Source: Streptococcus mitis (GTDB lineage: Bacteria > Bacillota > Bacilli > Lactobacillales > Streptococcaceae). From it: a stretch of 64,000 nucleotides of DNA. The stretch spans positions 1-64,000 of the forward strand of contig NZ_WIJK01000002.1 of the NCBI RefSeq assembly GCF_009496285.1, read 5' to 3'. The position numbers and the translations under genes were made by a program. Positions 28,222-40,298 of this stretch are shown one piece after another. Position 1 is the first letter of the stretch; every line of letters starts with the position of its first letter. The notes under the pieces were generated by a model, which searched no databases, was not told the origin of the DNA, and saw only the letters and a program-made list of their open reading frames with translations.

Positions 28222-29247
28222 ATGAATAAACCCATTATTTTAACAGGAGATCGTCCAACGGGGAAATTACATATTGGGCACTACGTTGGTAGCTTAAAAA
28301 ATCGTGTCTTATTACAGCAAGAAGATAAATATGACATGTTTGTTTTTTTGGCTGACCAGCAAGCTTTAACTGACCATGCAAAAGATCCACAAACTATTGT
28401 AGAGTCTATTGGGAATGTTGCTTTGGACTATCTTGCAGTGGGATTGGATCCTAACAAATCAACGATTTTCATCCAAAGTCAGATTCCAGAGTTGGCAGAG
28501 TTGTCTATGTATTACATGAATCTAGTGTCTTTGGCTCGTTTGGAACGAAATCCAACAGTCAAGACAGAAATTGCTCAGAAAGGCTTTGGAGAAAGTATAC
28601 CAACTGGATTTTTAGTTTATCCAGTTGCGCAAGCAGCAGATATTACAGCATTTAAGGCTAACTTGGTTCCAGTAGGGAATGATCAAAAGCCGATGATTGA
28701 ACAAACACGTGAAATTGTGCGTTCTTTCAACCATGCCTATAACTGTGATGTTTTAGTAGAGCCAGAAGGGATCTATCCTGAAAATGAAGGAGCAGGTCGC
28801 TTACCTGGTCTTGATGGAAATGCCAAAATGTCTAAATCGCTTAATAATGGTATCTACTTGTCAGATGATGCAGATACTTTGCGTAAGAAAGTAATGAGTA
28901 TGTATACAGATCCAGATCACATTCGTGTTGAGGATCCAGGTAAGATTGAAGGAAATATGGTTTTCCATTACTTAGACGTATTCGGACGTCCTGAAGATGC
29001 TCAAGAAATTGCTGACATGAAAGAGCATTATCAACGTGGAGGTCTAGGTGATGTTAAGACAAAACGGTATCTACTTGAAATCCTAGACCGTGAACTTGGT
29101 CCAATCCGTGAACGTCGCCTAGAATATGCTAAAGATATGGGTGAAGTGTATAATATGCTTCAAAAAGGTAGTGAAAAAGCTCGAGAAGTTGCTGGTCAAA
29201 CGCTATCAGAAGTAAAATCAGCAATGGGGCTAAATTACTTTCATTAA
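28222..29247 (+). CDS. trpS: Tryptophanyl-tRNA synthetase
   Basis: Class I synthetase of 341 aa that charges tRNA-Trp. The HIGH motif appears as HIGHYVG near residue 18, and the second signature is KMSKSLNN near residue 202. The Rossmann core and anticodon-binding C-terminal helices are complete. It is monocistronic, with its own promoter and terminator, just upstream of guaB. Confidence 0.97.
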   Translation: MNKPIILTGDRPTGKLHIGHYVGSLKNRVLLQQEDKYDMFVFLADQQALTDHAKDPQTIVESIGNVALDYLAVGLDPNKSTIFIQSQIPELAELSMYYMNLVSLARLERNPTVKTEIAQKGFGESIPTGFLVYPVAQAADITAFKANLVPVGNDQKPMIEQTREIVRSFNHAYNCDVLVEPEGIYPENEGAGRLPGLDGNAKMSKSLNNGIYLSDDADTLRKKVMSMYTDPDHIRVEDPGKIEGNMVFHYLDVFGRPEDAQEIADMKEHYQRGGLGDVKTKRYLLEILDRELGPIRERRLEYAKDMGEVYNMLQKGSEKAREVAGQTLSEVKSAMGLNYFH

Positions 29248-29263
29248 TCGATAAAATACGAAC

Positions 29264-29308
29264 TCTAAAACTATCTCTTCTTTAAAATTAAAGGGATAGT
29301 TTTTTTAT
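29264..29308 (+). terminator. Terminator after trpS
   Basis: AAAACTATCTC and its near-complement GGGATAGTTTT enclose a short AT-rich loop and are followed by a T run. Confidence 0.8.
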
Positions 29309-29358
29309 ATTATCTATTATCAATATAATTGACAAATTTTCATAGAATGGTATGATAG

Positions 29359-30888
<1,530 letters not shown>

Positions 30889-30889
30889 T

Positions 30890-30922
30890 AAAAAATCTCC
30901 TGTTTGACAGGAGATTTTTTTG
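30890..30922 (+). terminator. Terminator after guaB
   Basis: AAATCTCCTGT and ACAGGAGATTT flank a short loop, with a long T run behind them. Confidence 0.9.
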
Positions 30923-30950
30923 TTTACAATATTGTAAATCTTAGTTTACA
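30923..30950. promoter_or_regulatory. TGTAAA/TTTACA triple motif at the recF 3' end
   Basis: TTTACA (30923), TGTAAA (30933) and TTTACA (30945) are spaced 10 and 12 bases apart. The first two form the perfect 16-base palindrome TTTACAATATTGTAAA. The set overlaps the recF stop codon. Confidence 0.4.
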
Positions 30951-32032
30951 GACAATTGACCATCTTTTACTGTAAATACACTGAGATTATCAGGTAAGTT
31001 CTGAAGATGCTCTAAACTAGTTGTAGTAATAAAGGTTTGAATGTTTTGAGATATAGTCTCTAATAATTTTAGTTGACGATTATTGTCAAGTTCACTCATA
31101 ACATCGTCAAGTAAAAGAATAGGCGCTTCCTTGGTAATACTCTCCATCAACTCAATTTCAGCTAGTTTGATAGAGAGGACAAGACTACGATGCTGTCCTT
31201 GACTGCCAAAACTTGCTTCTATACCGTTGATTAAGAAAATCATATCATCTCGATGAGGACCAACTCCAGTATTCTTTTTAGATAAATCTCTTGCTCTACT
31301 TTTTTGAAGAGCTGCATAGAAAGATTCTGCTAGGTGTTCCTTGTCAGTAAAGTTTACAGATGGTTGATAACGTATTGACAACTCTTCCAATTGGTCTGAG
31401 ATATCAAAGTGCTTTTTACGACCAAAAGACTCCATTTTTTTGATAAATTCTGCTCTGTGAATCATCACTCGACAACCGTAGTCGACCAGCTGTTCATCGA
31501 GAACAGATAAAAATGTCTCGTCGATATGATTTGCTGACTTTAAGTAGGTATTTCTTTGTTTAAGCACATGATTGTAGCTTGACAAGTCTGACAAGTAAAT
31601 TGGTTTAATCTGTCCCAGTTCCATATCTATAAACTTACGTCGGATAGCTGGTGCTCCTTTGACAAGTTGTAAATCTTCGGGTGCAAATAGGACAACATTC
31701 ATGTGTCCAATATAGTCAGATAGCCGAGCTTGCTTTAAGTGATTGACTTTAGTAATCCGACCTTTTGGTGTTAAGTCAATCTCAAGTGGAACAGTAGCCG
31801 TTCGTTTTTGAAGAATTCCAGAAACTTGAAGTTGTTCTTTTTCAAATTGAATTAAATTCTTGTCTGTCTTTGTCCGATGACTTCTAGTTAAAGCTAAAAA
31901 GTAAATACTTTCCAGAAGATTGGTTTTTCCTTGTGCATTTCGACCAACAAATACATTCAATTTAGGATTAAATTCAATCTCAGTATCCTGATAGTTTCTA
32001 AATTGCTTGATGGATAAGTTTTTTAGCCACAT
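30941..32032 (-). CDS. recF: DNA replication and repair protein RecF
   Basis: SMC-like ATPase of 363 aa that helps load RecA at gaps through RecFOR. Walker A is [12 protein letters not shown] near residue 30, the ABC signature lies near GSQGQHRSL, and Walker B is [12 protein letters not shown]. It follows the S4-domain gene by 2 bases, so the two form an operon. In many Firmicutes recF sits beside dnaN; in streptococci it is here, beside guaB. Confidence 0.97.
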   Translation of the reverse strand: MWLKNLSIKQFRNYQDTEIEFNPKLNVFVGRNAQGKTNLLESIYFLALTRSHRTKTDKNLIQFEKEQLQVSGILQKRTATVPLEIDLTPKGRITKVNHLKQARLSDYIGHMNVVLFAPEDLQLVKGAPAIRRKFIDMELGQIKPIYLSDLSSYNHVLKQRNTYLKSANHIDETFLSVLDEQLVDYGCRVMIHRAEFIKKMESFGRKKHFDISDQLEELSIRYQPSVNFTDKEHLAESFYAALQKSRARDLSKKNTGVGPHRDDMIFLINGIEASFGSQGQHRSLVLSIKLAEIELMESITKEAPILLLDDVMSELDNNRQLKLLETISQNIQTFITTTSLEHLQNLPDNLSVFTVKDGQLSVN

Positions 32033-32034
32033 AC

Positions 32035-32403
32035 TTATCTACCTGGGAAACGTGGTGCAGTTTTTGTTTCAGCTTTCTGGGTCTTTTTTGTTGGATTTTT
32101 TTTGGCCGTCTTATTCATTTCTTTAACAAGTTTAGCCACACGTTCTTTCTCAAGTTTTTCTTTGACATATTCTTCCTGTTCTTCTAAGCTCGGTTGCGTC
32201 AGAATGATTTGGATTTTCATGTCAGGAATGTCGATAGAGTCTCCGATTCTTACTTTTTTCCCACGACGATTTTCTAATTCCCCATTAAAGTAGACATGAT
32301 GCTCAGCTAAAAAGGATTTAATAGCTCCGCCACTGTGTATAATACCAAGTTCTTTCAAGAGAGCTTGGAGAGTGATAAATTCTTCAAATAATTTGTATTC
32401 CAT
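32035..32403 (-). CDS. S4-domain protein YaaA-like
   Basis: A 122-aa protein. The N-terminal S4-like RNA-binding fold (residues 1-75, with SGGAIKSFL and [12 protein letters not shown]) is followed by a basic Lys/Thr-rich tail. It is the usual partner of recF, and its Bacillus homologue YaaA acts in 50S ribosome assembly. It starts the recF transcript. Confidence 0.88.
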   Translation of the reverse strand: MEYKLFEEFITLQALLKELGIIHSGGAIKSFLAEHHVYFNGELENRRGKKVRIGDSIDIPDMKIQIILTQPSLEEQEEYVKEKLEKERVAKLVKEMNKTAKKNPTKKTQKAETKTAPRFPGR

Positions 32404-32564
32404 AGTTCACCTCAATCTTTGGTATTATACCATATTTTACCTTGAAATGGCAGAGGTAAATTCGTTAGAAATGAAAGCGATTTTAATTCTAAAAGGGGTA
32501 AAGAGAACAAGAAAAATTTCTCTTTTCATGGTATAATAGAACTCTATGTAGAAGGAGGTAAGCG

Positions 32565-33815
32565 ATGGAGTTAGTACCTGGAATTGCAGTGCATTTTATC
32601 CAATCAAAAAAATTTAAAACTAATAAAATTACTGTGCGTTTCACAGCTCCATTGTCTTTGGATTCAATTTCAAGTCGCATGTTAAGTGCCAGTATGCTTG
32701 AAACTGCCAACCAAAGTTATCCAACTGCACAACTGTTTCGAAAACGTTTAGCAACCTTGTATGGAACTGATTTGTCAGCGCACGCCTATCGAAGAGGACA
32801 AAGTCATCTTGTGGATTTGAGTATTTCCTATGTGCGTGATGAATTTTTAAGTAAGAAAAATGTATTAACTTCTCAAATTTTAGAATTACTGCACCAGGTT
32901 CTTTTTACACCATTGTCAGATGAGGATGAATTTGAGAAAAATGCTTTTGACATCGAGAAAAAACAGATCTTATCAAGGCTAGAATCAGAATTGGAAGACC
33001 CATTCTTCTTTGCACATAAAGAGTTAGATCAATTGTTTTTCCAAGAAGAATCAATGCAGCTAGTTCCTAAAGATTTGATTTCTAGAATTTCAGAAGAGAC
33101 TCCAGAAACATGTTTTTCAAGCTATCAAAAAATGCTAAAAGAAGACCAAATAGATATTTTCTTCTTAGGGGATTTTAATGAAATTGAAGTTTTAGAGTTT
33201 TTACATAAATTTCCTTTAACAGGTCGTAAATTAGCTGTAAACATTCAATATCAGCAACCCTATTCTAATGTTCTTAGAGAAGGTATTGTTAGAAAGAGAT
33301 TAGGACAGTCTGTTTTAGAGATGGGCTACCATAGTTCAGTAGTATATGGTGATGAAGAACAGATGGCAGTGCTTCTTGTCAATGGTCTGTTAGGAGCCTT
33401 TCCTCATTCGAAACTATTTACCCAAGTGCGAGAAAAAGAAGGACTGGCCTATACGGTATCAAGTCATTTGGATCTCTTTAGTGGATTTTTACGATTGTTT
33501 GCTGGAATTGATCGGCAAAATCGAAACAAAGTAAGAAAATTGATGAATCATCAGTTGCTTGACATAAAAAATGGCAAGTTTACAGATAAGGAGATTGATC
33601 AGACCAAACAAATGATTCGTCGATCCTTACTACTAGCTCAGGATAATCAAGATTCTATTGTCGATAAATATTATCTCTCAACTTTTTTTGGGAAGGCGAA
33701 TCTTGACACAAAAATTTTAATCGATAAGCTTGAACAAGTTGATAGAGAAGCAATTTGTGAAGCAGCAAACAGTTTTAAGTTGCAGGCTATTTATTTTATG
33801 GAAGGAGCAGAATGA
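32565..33815 (+). CDS. M16 peptidase-like protein lacking the zinc motif (YmfF-like)
   Basis: A 416-aa protein of insulinase fold. At the position where active M16 enzymes have HxxEH, this protein reads LSASMLETANQ with no zinc-ligand histidines, so it should be catalytically inactive. The C-terminal M16 domain (FTQVREKEGLAYTV) is conserved. It overlaps the next gene by 4 bases. The active/inactive pair resembles YmfF-YmfH of Bacillus and probably forms a heterodimer (inference). Confidence 0.88.
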   Translation: MELVPGIAVHFIQSKKFKTNKITVRFTAPLSLDSISSRMLSASMLETANQSYPTAQLFRKRLATLYGTDLSAHAYRRGQSHLVDLSISYVRDEFLSKKNVLTSQILELLHQVLFTPLSDEDEFEKNAFDIEKKQILSRLESELEDPFFFAHKELDQLFFQEESMQLVPKDLISRISEETPETCFSSYQKMLKEDQIDIFFLGDFNEIEVLEFLHKFPLTGRKLAVNIQYQQPYSNVLREGIVRKRLGQSVLEMGYHSSVVYGDEEQMAVLLVNGLLGAFPHSKLFTQVREKEGLAYTVSSHLDLFSGFLRLFAGIDRQNRNKVRKLMNHQLLDIKNGKFTDKEIDQTKQMIRRSLLLAQDNQDSIVDKYYLSTFFGKANLDTKILIDKLEQVDREAICEAANSFKLQAIYFMEGAE

Positions 33816-35095
33816 CCAGACCTACTTTTCAAAAGAAATATTATCCTGCTGTAAAAGAAACTTTGTATCAAACTAGATTAGAAAATGGTTTGACAGTTAC
33901 TTTACTACCTAAAAAGGACTTTAACGAGGTTTATGGCGTTGTAAGTGTCCAAGTCGGTTCTGTTGACACAAGGTTTACAGTAGATGATAAGGACTTACAA
34001 CAATATCCACAAGGAATCGCTCATTTCTTAGAACATAAGCTTTTTGAAAGAGAAGATTCTGGAGATGTTATGGCAGCTTTTACAGAGTTGGGTGCTGAAA
34101 GTAATGCCTTTACGGGCTTTACGAACACTAGCTATCTTTTCTCGACTTCTGAAAATGTTCTAGAGTGTTTAGATTTGCTAGAGGAACTTGTCACTACCTT
34201 CAATGTAACGGAAGAATCTGTGGAACGAGAAAAGAATATCATTCAACAGGAAAGAGAAATGTATCAGGATGATCCGGATTCTTGTCTATTTTTCAAGACT
34301 TTGGCAAATCTCTATCCAGAAAGTCCTTTAGCTTCAGATATTGTTGGTAGTGAAAACTCTATTGATGCTATTTGTCTGGAGGATTTGAAAAAGAACTTTA
34401 AAGAGTTTTACAGACCTGTCAATAGTAATATCTTTTTAGTGGGGAATTTTGATTTTGAACTGCTTGAAGATTATTTTGCTAAGAAATCTCATCCTCAAGA
34501 AAAAAAACATGAGTTTAAGAGAGAACAAATACCTTTACATCCTGTAAAGACTACTGAAAGTTTACGGATGGACGTGGCTTCTCCAAAATTAGCGATCGGT
34601 ATTAGAGGAAATGAAGATATCGGAAATCGAGATCAGTATCGTTATCATCTTTTATTGAAATTGTTGTTTACAATGATGTTTGGTTGGACTTCACAAAGAT
34701 TTCAAAAATTATATGAGACAGGTAAACTGGATGCTTCCCTGTCTTTAGAAATAGAAGTTGATCCTCGTTTCCATTTTGTGATATTAACAATGGATACAAA
34801 GGAACCTGTGGCACTTTCTCATCAATTTCGTAAAGCTATTCGCAATTTTATGAAAGATGAGGATGTAACTGAGGATCACTTGGATATTGTAAAAACTGAG
34901 ATGTATGGAGAATTTCTTCATAGTATGGATTCCCTAGAATACATTGCCACTCAGTATCATCCAACCGATACAGGACCTACCCTGTTTGACCTTCCTAAAC
35001 TTTTGCAGGAAATTACTTTAGAAGATGTTCTAGAGGCTGGACATGATTTGATAGATAATAGCGATATGGTTGATTGTACAATTTTCCTGATATAA
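33812..35095 (+). CDS. M16 zinc metallopeptidase (YmfH-like)
   Basis: A 427-aa active partner. The inverted zinc motif HFLEH is in GIAHFLEHKLFER near residue 71, with the distal Glu in the EREKNIIQQE stretch around residue 145. A C-terminal M16 domain follows. Its start overlaps the preceding gene's stop. Order M16-M16-rodZ-pgsA-ecfA is conserved in Firmicutes. The physiological substrate is unknown. Confidence 0.9.
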   Translation: MTRPTFQKKYYPAVKETLYQTRLENGLTVTLLPKKDFNEVYGVVSVQVGSVDTRFTVDDKDLQQYPQGIAHFLEHKLFEREDSGDVMAAFTELGAESNAFTGFTNTSYLFSTSENVLECLDLLEELVTTFNVTEESVEREKNIIQQEREMYQDDPDSCLFFKTLANLYPESPLASDIVGSENSIDAICLEDLKKNFKEFYRPVNSNIFLVGNFDFELLEDYFAKKSHPQEKKHEFKREQIPLHPVKTTESLRMDVASPKLAIGIRGNEDIGNRDQYRYHLLLKLLFTMMFGWTSQRFQKLYETGKLDASLSLEIEVDPRFHFVILTMDTKEPVALSHQFRKAIRNFMKDEDVTEDHLDIVKTEMYGEFLHSMDSLEYIATQYHPTDTGPTLFDLPKLLQEITLEDVLEAGHDLIDNSDMVDCTIFLI

Positions 35096-35132
35096 TCGCT
35101 AGAAAATACACTAGAAAGAAGGAATGTTAAGT

Positions 35133-35957
35133 ATGAGAAAAAAAACAATTGGTGAGGTCTTACGTCTTGCAAGAATTAACCAAGGACTGAGCTTAGAGGA
35201 ATTGCACAGAAAGACAGATATTCAGCTGGATTTGTTGGAGGCAATGGAGTCAGATGATTTTGACAAACTACCGAGTACTTTTTATGCTCGTTCATTTTTG
35301 AGAAAGTATGCTTGGGCTGTTGAATTAGATGAACATATTGTTCTAGATGCCTATGATTCGGGTAGTATGATTACTTATGAAGAGGTAGATGTTGATGAGA
35401 TTGAGCTTTCAGGACGTAGACGTTCAAATCGCAAAAAGAATTCATTTCTCCCGCTTTTTTACTTTGTTCTTTTTTCTTTATCAATTTTAATTTTTGTAAC
35501 CTACTATGTGTGGAATTATATTCAAACCCAACCAACTGCGTCTTCTGCGGCAACTTATAGTGTTGTGAGTTCAACAAGTAGCTCTAGTAGTGTAGCATCA
35601 AGTAGTAGTCAAGCTACTAGTTCATCAAGTTCGAGTGAGGCAACTACTTTGACTGTTTCAGGTCAGGGAGATACTTTGTCAGTGGAATATAAGACATCTA
35701 AAGATTCTGCGGATCTTCAATTATCTGTAACAGATACAACAAGCTGGATTAGTGTTTCGGATACGGATTTGGCTGGTGGAGTGACTCTCGAACCTAATAA
35801 TAAAACAGCTAAAACAACGATTTCTAAAGGTTCTCCAGTAACTATCACATTAGGTGTTGTTAAAGGAGTGTCAGTGAAAATTGATAATAAGGAAATTTAC
35901 ACTTCAAAATTAACTGGTCAAACTGGTTGGATTACTCTAACATTAAGTTCAAACTAA
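35133..35957 (+). CDS. rodZ: Cell-shape protein RodZ-like
   Basis: A 274-aa bitopic protein. The N-terminal cytoplasmic helix-turn-helix (MRKKTIGEVLRLARINQGLS, about 1-75) is followed by a basic stretch, one membrane helix (about 107-127) and a Ser-rich linker. An extracellular DUF4115 domain ends the protein. The start at 35133 is preferred because the AGAAGGAA ribosome site lies 8 bases upstream. The ATG at 35124 directly abuts that site. It links MreC/MreD-type elongation machinery to the membrane. Confidence 0.9.
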   Translation: MRKKTIGEVLRLARINQGLSLEELHRKTDIQLDLLEAMESDDFDKLPSTFYARSFLRKYAWAVELDEHIVLDAYDSGSMITYEEVDVDEIELSGRRRSNRKKNSFLPLFYFVLFSLSILIFVTYYVWNYIQTQPTASSAATYSVVSSTSSSSSVASSSSQATSSSSSSEATTLTVSGQGDTLSVEYKTSKDSADLQLSVTDTTSWISVSDTDLAGGVTLEPNNKTAKTTISKGSPVTITLGVVKGVSVKIDNKEIYTSKLTGQTGWITLTLSSN

Positions 35958-35969
35958 AGGAAGGATAAC

Positions 35970-36509
35970 ATGAAAAAAGAGAATATTCCTAATATGCTTA
36001 CGATTGGTAGAATTTTATTTATTCCGATTTTTATTATTCTTCTATCAGTTGGACCATCTCCTGTGTTACATAAAATAGCAGCAGTTATTTTTGCTATTGC
36101 CAGTATCACTGACTATCTAGATGGTTATTTAGCTAGAAAATGGCAAGTGGTTAGTAATTTCGGAAAGTTTGCAGATCCAATGGCTGATAAATTATTGGTC
36201 ATGTCAGCCTTTATCATGTTGGTTGGTCTAAAGATGGCACCAGCTTGGGTGGTAGCAATAATTATTTGTCGTGAACTTGCTGTCACCGGTTTACGCTTGC
36301 TCTTAGTTGAAACAGGAGGTACTGTTCTAGCTGCTGCTATGCCTGGAAAAATCAAGACATTTAGTCAGATGTTTGCGATTATATTCTTGCTACTTCACTG
36401 GAATGTGCTTGGTCAGATAACTCTTTATATTGCCTTGTTCTTCACAGTTTATTCTGGTTATGATTATTTCAAGGGAAGCGCATATTTGTTTAAAGGAACC
36501 TTTCGTTAG
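35970..36509 (+). CDS. pgsA: Phosphatidylglycerophosphate synthase
   Basis: A membrane CDP-alcohol phosphotransferase of 179 aa that makes phosphatidylglycerol phosphate from CDP-diacylglycerol. The family motif D(x2)DG(x2)AR(x8)G(x3)D(x3)D is visible as DYLDGYLARKW...GKFADPMADK near residues 48-73. Four to five membrane helices are predicted. It is 2 bases upstream of ecfA1. Confidence 0.96.
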   Translation: MKKENIPNMLTIGRILFIPIFIILLSVGPSPVLHKIAAVIFAIASITDYLDGYLARKWQVVSNFGKFADPMADKLLVMSAFIMLVGLKMAPAWVVAIIICRELAVTGLRLLLVETGGTVLAAAMPGKIKTFSQMFAIIFLLLHWNVLGQITLYIALFFTVYSGYDYFKGSAYLFKGTFR

Positions 36510-36511
36510 AT

Positions 36512-37339
36512 ATGGAATCGATTATTGAGATAAAAGACCTGTCTTTTCGATATCAGGCAGATCAAGAACATTATGATGTTCATAACATTTCGTTTCACGT
36601 GAAACGTGGAGAATGGTTGTCAATCGTTGGTCATAATGGTAGTGGAAAATCAACGACAGTTCGCTTGATTGATGGTTTGCTCGAGGCTGAATCTGGAGAA
36701 ATTTGGATAGACGGTGATTGCCTAACTCCAGAAAATGTCTGGGAAAAAAGACGTAAGATTGGTATGGTCTTTCAAAATCCTGATAACCAATTCGTAGGAG
36801 CAACTGTTGAAGACGACGTTGCTTTTGGACTGGAAAATCAAGGAATCCCACTTGAAGAGATGAAGAAACGTGTTTCTGAGGCTTTATCATTGGTTGGGAT
36901 GGCTGAATTTGCTAAAAAGGAACCAGCTCGCTTGTCAGGAGGTCAGAAGCAGAGGGTAGCTATTGCAGGAGTTGTTGCTCTGCGACCAGATATTTTAATC
37001 TTGGATGAGGCTACAAGTATGTTGGACCCTGAGGGACGATTAGAATTGATTAAGATAGTCCAGAAAATTCGCCAAGACCACCAGATAACAGTTATCTCCA
37101 TTACGCATGATTTAGATGAGCTTGCTATGAGTGACCGTGTTTTAGTAATGAAAAAAGGGAAAGTCGAGTCAACAAGCACTCCTAGAGAATTATTTTCTAG
37201 GTCAGATTTAGATCAAATTGGCTTAGATCAACCCTTTGTCAACCAATTAAAACAATCACTGCGTGATAATGGCTTAAAATTACCAGAGCACTATCTGACC
37301 GAGGAGGAGCTTGAGGAGGCTTTATGGGAATTATTCTAG
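36512..37339 (+). CDS. ecfA1: ECF transporter ATPase EcfA1
   Basis: First ATPase subunit of the energy-coupling-factor module that powers vitamin and cobalt/nickel uptake with exchangeable S components. Walker A is GHNGSGKST near residue 40, signature [10 protein letters not shown], Walker [13 protein letters not shown]. The 275-aa length fits. A perfect parS core lies within the 5' part of this gene at 36592-36605. It overlaps ecfA2 by 16 bases. Confidence 0.95.
   Translation: MESIIEIKDLSFRYQADQEHYDVHNISFHVKRGEWLSIVGHNGSGKSTTVRLIDGLLEAESGEIWIDGDCLTPENVWEKRRKIGMVFQNPDNQFVGATVEDDVAFGLENQGIPLEEMKKRVSEALSLVGMAEFAKKEPARLSGGQKQRVAIAGVVALRPDILILDEATSMLDPEGRLELIKIVQKIRQDHQITVISITHDLDELAMSDRVLVMKKGKVESTSTPRELFSRSDLDQIGLDQPFVNQLKQSLRDNGLKLPEHYLTEEELEEALWELF
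36591..36606. promoter_or_regulatory. parS site (ParB loading)
   Basis: CGTTTCACGTGAAACG contains the perfect core GTTTCACGTGAAAC. It lies inside ecfA1, about 22 kb from oriC on the plus-strand side. Confidence 0.92.
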
Positions 37340-38163
37340 ACAATGTTAGTTATACGTATCAGGAAGGAACACCCTTTGCTTCAGCTGCCTTGTCAGATGT
37401 CAGTTTGTCAATAGAGGATGGCTCTTATACTGCGATTATTGGGCATACAGGAAGCGGAAAGTCTACAATCCTTCAACTCTTGAATGGTTTGTTGGTTCCT
37501 ACAAAGGGAAGTGTTCGTGTCTTTGATACATTGATTACATCAACATCCGTCAATAAGCAAATTCGTCAAATTCGTAAACAAGTTGGGTTGGTATTTCAGT
37601 TTGCAGAGAATCAAATTTTTGAGGAGACTGTCTTAAAAGATGTGGCTTTTGGCCCTCAAAATTTTGGAGTTTCTGTAGAAGAGGCAGAAGCTATTGCGCG
37701 TGAAAAACTAGCTTTAGTAGGAATCGATGAATCACTCTTTGAACGAAGTCCATTTGAACTTTCAGGGGGACAAATGAGACGGGTTGCTATTGCTGGAATT
37801 TTGGCGATGGAGCCTAGCATTTTGGTCTTAGACGAGCCAACAGCTGGTTTAGATCCAATTGGTCGGAAAGAGTTGATGGCCTTGTTTAAAAAGCTTCATC
37901 AAGATGGCATAACAATTGTTCTAGTAACCCACCTTATGGATGATGTGGCCGAATTTGCTGACCAAGTTTATGTGATGGAAAAAGGGAAACTAGTTAAGGG
38001 TGGGAAGCCAAGTCTTGTCTTTCAAAATGTCGAATTTATGGAAAAAATCCAATTGGGTGTTCCTAAAATCACACGATTTGCTCAAAGGCTAGTTGACAGA
38101 GGAATTTCTTTCGAACAATTGCCGATAACGATAGAGGAGTTTAAGGAGTTTATCAATGGATAA
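37324..38163 (+). CDS. ecfA2: ECF transporter ATPase EcfA2
   Basis: Second ATPase of the ECF module, 279 aa. Walker A is GHTGSGKST, the Q-loop region [14 protein letters not shown] is typical of EcfA2, the signature is [10 protein letters not shown] and Walker [13 protein letters not shown]. Its start lies inside ecfA1, with an internal GAGGAGG ribosome site. It overlaps ecfT by 8 bases, so the three subunits are co-translated. Confidence 0.95.
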   Translation: MGIILDNVSYTYQEGTPFASAALSDVSLSIEDGSYTAIIGHTGSGKSTILQLLNGLLVPTKGSVRVFDTLITSTSVNKQIRQIRKQVGLVFQFAENQIFEETVLKDVAFGPQNFGVSVEEAEAIAREKLALVGIDESLFERSPFELSGGQMRRVAIAGILAMEPSILVLDEPTAGLDPIGRKELMALFKKLHQDGITIVLVTHLMDDVAEFADQVYVMEKGKLVKGGKPSLVFQNVEFMEKIQLGVPKITRFAQRLVDRGISFEQLPITIEEFKEFING

Positions 38164-38950
38164 TATGATTTTAGGTCGATACATACCAGGAAATTCGATT
38201 ATTCATCGTCTAGATCCTCGTAGTAAGTTAGTAGCAATGATTTTATTGATCATCATCACTTTTTGGGCCAATAATCCAATTACAAATCTCATACTCTTCA
38301 TTGCAACAGGCATATTTGTCATTTTATCAGAAGTTCCCTTATCTTTTTTTATAAAAGGTTTGCGATCTATGTTTTTTCTGATTGCTTTTACAACCCTTTT
38401 TCAACTGTTCTTTATCTCTGGTGGTCAAGTCTTGTTCGAGATGGGATTTATAAAAATTACAAGCTATGGTATTGAGCAGGCAGGAATTATTTTTTGTCGT
38501 TTTGTGTTGATTATCTTTTTCTCAACCTTGCTTACTTTGACAACCATGCCATTGAGCTTGGCAACAGCGGTTGAATCCTTGCTTGGACCTTTAAAAAGAT
38601 TTAAGGTTCCAGTTCATGAGATTGGGCTCATGTTGTCTATGAGTTTGCGATTTGTACCAACCTTGATGGATGATACGATTCGCATTATGAATGCTCAAAA
38701 GGCGCGTGGTGTAGATTTTGGAGAAGGAAATGTAATTCAAAAGGTTAAGGCTATGATTCCTATTTTGATTCCTTTGTTCGCTACCAGTTTGAAAAGAGCG
38801 GATTCTCTTGCTACAGCCATGGAAGCTAGGGGGTATCAAGGTGGGAATGGACGCAGTCAGTATCGACAGTTAAATTGGATGAACAGAGACAGTATAGCGC
38901 TATTATTTGTTTGTGTATTGGGTGCAATTCTATTTTTGCTAAAATCTTAG
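38156..38950 (+). CDS. ecfT: ECF transporter transmembrane protein EcfT
   Basis: Membrane coupling subunit of 264 aa with about five to six helices. The two cytoplasmic coupling motifs appear as [11 protein letters not shown] and [12 protein letters not shown] (the A-R-G signatures that contact the ATPases). No S component is encoded nearby, as expected for a group II module shared by several substrates. Confidence 0.95.
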   Translation: MDNMILGRYIPGNSIIHRLDPRSKLVAMILLIIITFWANNPITNLILFIATGIFVILSEVPLSFFIKGLRSMFFLIAFTTLFQLFFISGGQVLFEMGFIKITSYGIEQAGIIFCRFVLIIFFSTLLTLTTMPLSLATAVESLLGPLKRFKVPVHEIGLMLSMSLRFVPTLMDDTIRIMNAQKARGVDFGEGNVIQKVKAMIPILIPLFATSLKRADSLATAMEARGYQGGNGRSQYRQLNWMNRDSIALLFVCVLGAILFLLKS

Positions 38951-38971
38951 AATGTAATATAAGGTAGAGGT

Positions 38972-39793
38972 ATGAACCGTTTTAAAAAATCAAAATATAT
39001 CATTGTTCTATTTGTCGTTGTATTAGTAGTATCCGTTTTTTTAGTGACAACACAATCAAGTGCAGTTGTAACAAAAGCTGGAGATGGCATTTCATTAGTC
39101 GATAGAATAGTGCAAAAGCCTTTTCAATGGCTTTCTTCCGTAAAATCTGATTTAGGTCGTTTGACCAGAACCTATAACGAGAATGAAACTCTCAAAAAAG
39201 AACTCTATCAGATGAAGAAGGAAATGAATGAAGCAGACAGTCTGAAGGAAGAAAATGAGCAACTGCGTCAGTTATTGGATATGAAGTCAAAATTGAATGC
39301 AACCAAGTTAATTGCTTCTGACGTCATCATGAGAACTCCTGCAACCTGGAAACAAGAGTTGACAATTGATGCAGGTTCTCAACAAGGTGTGACCAGTAAT
39401 ATGCTTGTGATTGCTGGTGGAGGACTGATTGGAAGCGTGGGAAAGATTGAAGATAACTCTACTGTGGTCAACTTACTAACCAACGCAGAAAATACAGAGA
39501 AAATATCCGTTAAAATCCAACACGGTTCTACTAGTATATATGGCATTATCATTGGGTACGACAAAGAAAAAGACTTGCTTAAAATAAGCCAGTTAAATAG
39601 TAGTAGTGATATCAGTCAAGGAGACAAGGTAGTAACTGGTGGTCTTGGTAATTTTAATGCTACTGACATTCCAGTAGGTGAGGTCGAATCTGTGACGCAT
39701 AGCAATGACTATCTGACAAGAGAGGTGCTAGTCAAACTTCAGTCTGATTCAATGAATACTAAAGTTGTAGAGTTAGTGGGGAACCCATCATGA
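38972..39793 (+). CDS. mreC: Rod-shape protein MreC
   Basis: A 273-aa bitopic protein: N-terminal membrane helix (about 8-27), extracellular coiled coil (about 68-110) and two beta-barrel subdomains. In ovoid streptococci MreC acts in peripheral wall synthesis with MreD, RodZ and PBP2b. No mreB is present, as is usual for streptococci. It overlaps mreD by 4 bases. Confidence 0.95.
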   Translation: MNRFKKSKYIIVLFVVVLVVSVFLVTTQSSAVVTKAGDGISLVDRIVQKPFQWLSSVKSDLGRLTRTYNENETLKKELYQMKKEMNEADSLKEENEQLRQLLDMKSKLNATKLIASDVIMRTPATWKQELTIDAGSQQGVTSNMLVIAGGGLIGSVGKIEDNSTVVNLLTNAENTEKISVKIQHGSTSIYGIIIGYDKEKDLLKISQLNSSSDISQGDKVVTGGLGNFNATDIPVGEVESVTHSNDYLTREVLVKLQSDSMNTKVVELVGNPS

Positions 39794-40284
39794 GACTGTT
39801 GAAGCAGATAGGGATGTTTTTACTCTTGCCTATAGTTGTCTTAATAGACAGTCATTTAGGGCAATTTGTAAATAGTTTTTTTCCACATTTTCAAATTGTG
39901 AGTCATTTTATCTTCATCTTCTTGTTGTTTGAGACTATTGAAGTATCGGAGTATCTATTTTTAGTTTATTGCTTATTTATTGGTCTTATATACGATATTT
40001 ATTTTTTCCATTTAGTAGGGATTGCTAGTCTTCTTTTTGTGATTATTGGTGCAATCATTTATAAAAATAATGCGATCATTTTATCAAATAGATGGACTAG
40101 ACTATTAGCTATTTTAATGATGACTTTCTCTTTTGAGTTTGGTAGTTTTCTTCTAGCGCAAATGATTGGCCTAACTGCTGAAAGTATAACAGTCTTTATC
40201 GTTTATGGTCTAGTTCCATCAATGATATTAAACTGTCTATGGATGTTAGTTTTCCAGTTTATTTTTGAAAAAATATATCTATAA
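39790..40284 (+). CDS. mreD: Rod-shape protein MreD
   Basis: A 164-aa polytopic membrane protein with about five hydrophobic helices and little soluble sequence. It follows mreC with overlapping ATGA and precedes pcsB, the conserved mreCD-pcsB order of streptococci. Confidence 0.93.
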   Translation: MRLLKQIGMFLLLPIVVLIDSHLGQFVNSFFPHFQIVSHFIFIFLLFETIEVSEYLFLVYCLFIGLIYDIYFFHLVGIASLLFVIIGAIIYKNNAIILSNRWTRLLAILMMTFSFEFGSFLLAQMIGLTAESITVFIVYGLVPSMILNCLWMLVFQFIFEKIYL

Positions 40285-40298
40285 GAAAGAAACAAAAC

